DNA of 64,000 nucleotides from Panagrolaimus kolymaensis. Lineage: Eukaryota > Nematoda > Chromadorea > Rhabditida > Panagrolaimidae. The stretch is taken from assembly GCA_028622995.1 (NCBI GenBank), contig JAJQJQ010000036.1, positions 1 through 64,000 of the forward strand, read 5' to 3'. Shown here one piece after another: positions 59,223-64,000 of the stretch (positions are counted from its first letter, which is position 1; each line of letters begins with the position of its first letter). A model generated the notes under the pieces. It did not search any database and was not told the origin of the DNA. It saw only the letters and a list, made by a program, of their open reading frames with translations. A program made the translations under genes and the position numbers.

Positions 59223-60613
59223 TTATCTTTGATAAACTTGCACGGGTCTTGGATTACTAAAAATGACTTTAAAAATAAATTTTCTATATGGTTTAATAAA
59301 ATACAATAGCGAAATGGTATCAGAAATTAAATGAATGGATGAAATTGGAAGTGCGAGGTTTACGATCCAACTACCATATGAAATTTGAGTAAAATACACT
59401 ATCACCAAAATATATATTGGAACCACAGCAAATAGAATTAAATTTATTGTTTGAATAATTAGGGCGCTAAAATTATTTTTTTTGGATTAAAAAAATCTCA
59501 AAAATTTGATAGTTTTCAAAAACAAAATTTTTTTCTTACGTATAAAGCATTTTTTGCATTCCATAACGAGCTTTAGAAATCAATATTCGAATTTTTCTTA
59601 ATTGATTTACAACCAAAATATTGCATGAAATAAATAAAAGCACATAACAAAAAGTCCATCCACCCGCAATAAAACTAAATAAAATTAAATAATTTCCAAT
59701 GATGGAAGGATTTAATCCAAAAGTATTGGGAAAAATTTGGTGGAGAATAATTACGGATGGTACTGCTTTTTCTAATGACTTCCATGCCATTTCATAATAT
59801 GGAAATATTAAAGTAAACGGAACTGAAAATATTTAGTATTTTTTTTGGATTATTAAAATAATGTTAAACAGGGGAAATTTGGCCTTGAAAAGAAATTATT
59901 TTTTTGGGTGAAAAAAAGCTTTGCTTCAGTGGATTTAAAGTTTGGTGCTCAAAAATGTTTTAGCCTTTAAATTTTTTTTAGAAATTTTTAGTTTCTTATT
60001 CGAAAAGCTAGCATTTTTTTTTATCTCACAAGAAAATTTGTAATTATCTTTACAAATTTTTTAAGAAGTTTGTATTTTTTGTTACTTACCCATTCCTGAA
60101 ATCCATGAAATAAGAATACAAATAAAAAAGGCGCCAATTCCAATCTTCATTCTTTTCTCAGAAATGATAAATCTTTTAATTATTGATGTATCAAAATAAA
60201 CTAGGTTCCAAAACAGCAAATAATCGATTTAAAACAGAAAAAAATATTGCCGCTGCTGCGGCAATAATGGAAAACAAAATTAATGCAAATGCAATGGAAA
60301 TTAATACATTTGAAACAACGAAATAATTTACATCACAACTTATTATCGGTAATGGAAAATGAAAAATAGGTTTAAAAATAAATATGAGTAATTTATAAAG
60401 CATATTGCAGGAAATTTGAGTGAATACAGTATATTTAAAAGCGCCCATTTGTTTTGGAGATTTTGTAAGAATAATAAACGCAGTAAAAATATATAAAAAT
60501 AGCGAAATTAAAAAAGTTATATCCATAAACCATTGAAGATAAGTTTGATATTTTTCATGATAAAAATCATCCAATTTTAAATCCTTCCATTTTTCGATAG
60601 AAGAAAAAAACAT
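59223..60613 (-). pseudogene. Srh-like chemoreceptor, copy 2, with frameshift
   Basis: Tandem copy of the previous receptor. Exons: 60090-60613, 59540-59822, 59223-59466. The first 90 residues are nearly identical to copy 1 (KWKDLKLDDFYHEKYQ, KSPKQMGAFKYTVFTQISC). In exon 1 the frame breaks at an A run on the plus strand (60193-60196): the first part stops after AVLEPSLF, while the continuation (TSIIKRFIISEKRMK...) is one base out of phase. Discounting one base makes the exon phases fit and gives 349 residues, so the rest of the gene (ALIIQTINLILFAVVPI, FIKPYRKFI) is under normal coding structure. Either a young pseudogene or an assembly error in the homopolymer. The long tail of copy 1 is missing. 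Confidence 0.75.
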
Positions 60614-61727
60614 GGCGAAAAAATTTATTGGGGCTATTTTTCTTCGAAAGTATTTAGCTTCTTTTTTTTCCCCAAATTTTTTATGATGAAATAAAAAAGC
60701 AACTCTTTAATATTTTCAAAGTTTAATAATTTTAAAAGTTAACAGAATCAATTCATTTCGTAATATTTTAAACAAAAAATAAAACACCTTTAACAATTTT
60801 TTTTTATTAATTTAATTTAAAGTCAAGTGGAATAATTTTATTTTGGTAGACGTATTTAAAAGAAAAAAAATATTGCCAAGAAATAATTAATAACCATAGA
60901 AATTTTTTTTGAAACACCTGTCTCCTCTACCCACCTCTCCAACATAATCCATAGCCTTTTGAGTTTCAACCTTTTTTTTAATTTAGACTCCAAAATTTTT
61001 CATTTTTAATGTTTCGAAGTTTTTAAAACCATTTATTTTTGTTAATAAAATTAATAATAAAAAAAGCAACTAAAAAAATCCAACGAAGTCTGTTTAGCGG
61101 CTGGCTATCACATGTTTTTTAAATTTTTTTTTGCAAATACATTATTTTTCCAACTATTTTTATTTTTTGGAAAAAACCGCTTTCCAAAAAACTCATAAAA
61201 AGCAAAATTTGTTTATGATTATTAGAATATAATCTTATAAAAATCATTGGTACTTTTCTATGAATAAAAATTTTTACATATAAAATAAAACTAATAAAAT
61301 GTAGAAGTTATGTGTTCGAAAAAAACATAAAATAATTAGATTTTTTGAAGGCTGTAAACCTTCCTTTTTTATTTCACATAATTTCATAAAAATTGCCTGA
61401 CTTTTCAAGACAAAAACTATTAAATAAAAGATTCAATGAATGAGGCAAACTTTAAAAATTTACATCGAATATTTTCTTTCTTTTTTATGTTCTTGTAAAA
61501 ATTTTCCATCTCAAAACTATTGACACTTATCATTCCGAAAAATAAAGCAACACTTATTTTTTTCAATTTTATTCGAATCATCATACTCCATCCATGGCTT
61601 TATATATACCCAATATTTCCAAAATCAATGCATACATACGCCCTCGAAAACTTTCTCGAATGCGATAAACTCATTAATAAATCCACAGTAAAAAGGGTTT
61701 CTTAAAATAAGGCCAAATTAAGTAAAG
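60614..61727. other. Intergenic, no feature seen
   Basis: AT-rich sequence upstream of the chemoreceptor pair. No ORF, RNA gene or inverted repeat was found; it should contain the copy 2 promoter. Confidence 0.5.
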
Positions 61728-62339
61728 TGTTAGGCACCTCCATTTTCGGTATCACTTTCTTCTTTCCTAACTCTGGCTGGTGCACTGCAGGCAAGTCCAG
61801 CCTTTGCGACTGCAAGCTTACAACATCAAACCATTGCTAACATCCATCCGCAATCATGTAACAGCTACCCATTAAATTGCATGAATCCTTTCATTCATCA
61901 AACCACTGACATTTCACGGCTGACAGCTCCCCAAAAGCTAATCAATGCCGGACATTCCATATCTGGCATAGGCCAACATGCCACCATTTGTTAATTTGTG
62001 GATGGAAGAAACTATAAAACTATATAAGTCACTCTGCTCATGCACACCATTGGTCGGTAGCCGGGCCAGTCAGACACTGGTTGTTGCGTATTTGTTACAA
62101 ACAAGAAAATTTCAAGAACATATGTTGTCATAAAAAATTATCATCAGCATCTGAATCAGAAATCATTTTCAAATCCATCATTCCTTTCATAATTAACGCC
62201 AGGCTGGTTTGTCGGTCATCGAACGTAACAACTTGATCCATCGCTCCTTTTAACGGATGCTCGATGTATCAGCAAGATAAAGGACATTCGTGGAATGAGA
62301 TCGCTGCTGCGATCGCGTACAATAGGATTGTTGTATTAC
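61728..62339. mobile_element. Possible solo LTR (BEL/gypsy type)
   Basis: A block of about 610 bp with clearly less AT than its surroundings starts TGTTAGGCACC and ends TGTATTACA, fitting TG...CA termini. It contains a TATA-like core promoter (ACTATATAAGTC at about 62020-62031) followed by CACTCTGC and CCGGGCCAGTCAG, as in many LTRs. No matching 5 bp target duplication was found (TAAAG left, AGCCT right), and no internal retrotransposon genes are adjacent. Ends are uncertain; it could instead be a foreign or regulatory segment. Confidence 0.3.
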
Positions 62340-62535
62340 AAGCCTGAATTAGTCTTAAGAAAACCTTCTAAATTTCTTCACGGTTGAACAAAATAATTTA
62401 TTGAAATATTTTCAAACGACTACAACACAACAATAATCAGAAAATATATATTAAACTAAACATAGAAGAAAAAACCGGATTTATAACAACAAACATAAAA
62501 CATCCAAGAACATTTGATGCCATTCATTTTTTGTA

Positions 62536-64000
62536 TCAACCTAACGAAGAAGATCGAGGTCTAAGCTTTGTAAAAGATGCAGTAATGATGAAATTGAGGC
62601 CATCATGGATTTCGAATTTCTTTGTTACAATAATTTGTTCATCTGTTTCATCCACGTTCAAATCTTCATCATTTCTTGCACGATCAATAAACTAAAACAA
62701 ACAAAGTACATAAAAAGCTGTAGAAAACCAAACAACCAAAAAGTTAACGTACATTCAAATACTTGTAAACATAATTTTGTTCATCAACCAGCTGAATATT
62801 TCCTTTGATAGTTAATGGAACATCTTGAAACTGGATACCATCCGTAACAAACATTAGATCAAACATATATGGAAACTCTCTTTGGCGTAAAATTTTGACA
62901 TGAATATCCATATATGTGAGATTGTGAAAATGCTTGAAGATATAATTCGGTAAAAGAAGAAACCTTTGAAGGTTATAATAGTGATAGAAATATCCTTTGA
63001 GAACAAGCTTTTTGATTTTTGAATATACGATGCTGAAAAATAATTTAGTTATTAAAGCAACAAACAATAAAACAACAACAAACTCTTCTTTGACTGATGA
63101 TCTAAAACAAAGATGGGAGATGATGAGTTCTTGACATGATGGAGGAAGAATTGGAATATCCTATAAAAGAGAAGAGTGAATAAACAAAAATATCTTTCAA
63201 ATAAAGCTTACAAAACTCCTAGACCTTTGAACAACTTGAATGCTTTGATTTTTCATTAAAATTTCTTTAAATTCAGCAGGAATGAATGTGTGATGAAATA
63301 CGAGAGTTTTAAAATCTAAAAAAAAACCATTTTATTAACAATGGCAAGAAATTTATGTATGATAAAACTTACTTGAAGAAAGAAGCTTTCGACAGATATA
63401 TTTGATCTTTTTCAAACATGGATTATGATTCCAAACACCATTATCAAACAACAATACCAGCGATTCCATTGAAGAGGAAATAAGTTCGAGAAGAACTTTA
63501 AGCAGCATCGGTGCATCAAATCCAATACAAATATCTTTAGTTTTTTCAGGCTGAAACAATACTGTATGTTAATATTATGCATCAATATTATCAATGGAGG
63601 AAACTCACGGACGGCTTGATTCGCAGTACAATATGAGTGTTATCGATTATTACATCTTTTGGATAACGAAAACATTTCAATGCAGCAAAAAAGAATTGTT
63701 TACCAGAAAGCATAAACTTGTGTAAGGTTTCTTCGTTGTGAACAGCTTCAAGAAAGATTTCTGGTAGGATTTCATAATTGAGACGAGGCTTATTGAGTTT
63801 CTAAAAGTGCCACTAATTAGTAAACATTCATTGTAAATTAATTAACAGCTTACAACCACTTTGTCAGGAAGATTTGTTAAAGCCATACCATCATTTTCAT
63901 CGTCTTCTGCCAAGGTTGATTTTGATGTTACTTTTTGAGTGTGCTTTTGAACCTATAATAAAGAAAGTTTATTTAGACCAACATGTATGCATAAAACAAC
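62536..64000 (-). CDS. F-box-like protein, 5' end outside window
   Basis: Partial gene. Visible exons: 63854-63952, 63609-63800, 63373-63550, 63212-63315, 62755-63160, 62536-62691; frames join in consistent phases. The exon 62755-63160 may hide a further 50 bp intron (GTTTGTTG...TTTTTCAG). The start of the visible part is Glu/Asp/Ser-rich; then KPRLNYEILPEIFLEAVHNEETLHKFMLSGKQFF reads like the short LP-x-E-I-x-x-E-I helix of an F-box, followed by leucine-rich helices (PMLLKVLLELISS, LPPSCQELIISHLCF). Nematodes have large families of F-box proteins with such C-terminal regions (FBXA/FTH-like), usually substrate adaptors of SCF ubiquitin ligases. Exons before 63952 lie beyond the window. Confidence 0.55.

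Overview
The window is AT-rich nuclear DNA of a nematode that is not Caenorhabditis elegans. The evidence is a Wntless/MIG-14 gene, an nlp-5-like neuropeptide precursor, two Srh-type chemoreceptor genes, a secreted C-type lectin, many 45-80 bp introns with TTTTAG acceptors, and 5' acceptor sites just upstream of several start codons that look like spliced-leader trans-splice sites. Chromodomain-SET (Su(var)3-9) genes and secreted LEA-like proteins fit a clade IV worm such as a panagrolaimid, but that placement is inference.

Layout. 1-804: 3' part of a helical protein gene (minus). 3361-6441: mig-14 (plus). 6818-8590: neuropeptide precursor (minus). 11107-15116: a complete hAT DNA transposon with 454 bp terminal inverted repeats and an intact seven-exon transposase. 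15220-21490: a long mosaic gene (plus) with tandem acidic exons that read like SUMO-interaction motifs, four C2HC fingers and a C-terminal OTU-like domain. 22196-23963: ATP-grasp protein. About 24327-24956: a mariner-type MITE. 25071-26972 and 27752-29521: tandem intronless paralogues of an unrecognised helical protein with a glycine-rich hydrophobic hairpin. 29662-31978: TRMT44-type tRNA methyltransferase (minus), convergent with the preceding pair.

32556-33299: small secreted cysteine-rich protein (minus). 33800-35766 and 36052-38675: two related secreted cysteine-repeat proteins (plus). The last intron of the second carries an unrelated intronless 353-codon ORF and a degenerate tRNA-like sequence. 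38792-40925 and 41453-43604: tandem Su(var)3-9-like chromo/pre-SET/SET genes (minus). 44096-46695 and 46950-47961: methionine synthase reductase followed closely by an AKAP7-like 2H phosphoesterase, arranged like an operon. 48286-49015 and 49690-50614: tandem secreted LEA-like proteins (minus). 50615-54242: no gene seen. 54243-55351: two-domain C-type lectin (minus). 55805-56116: C-terminal part of a Thr/Pro-rich, possibly GPI-anchored protein. 56676-58881 and 59223-60613: tandem Srh-like receptors (minus), the second with a frameshift. 61728-62339: possible LTR. 62536-64000: partial F-box-like gene (minus).

Tandem duplication is the dominant theme: five local paralogue pairs in 64 kb, most keeping the same exon phases. 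Exon boundaries were read by eye from splice signals, reading frame and family similarity. No alignment or database search was run.
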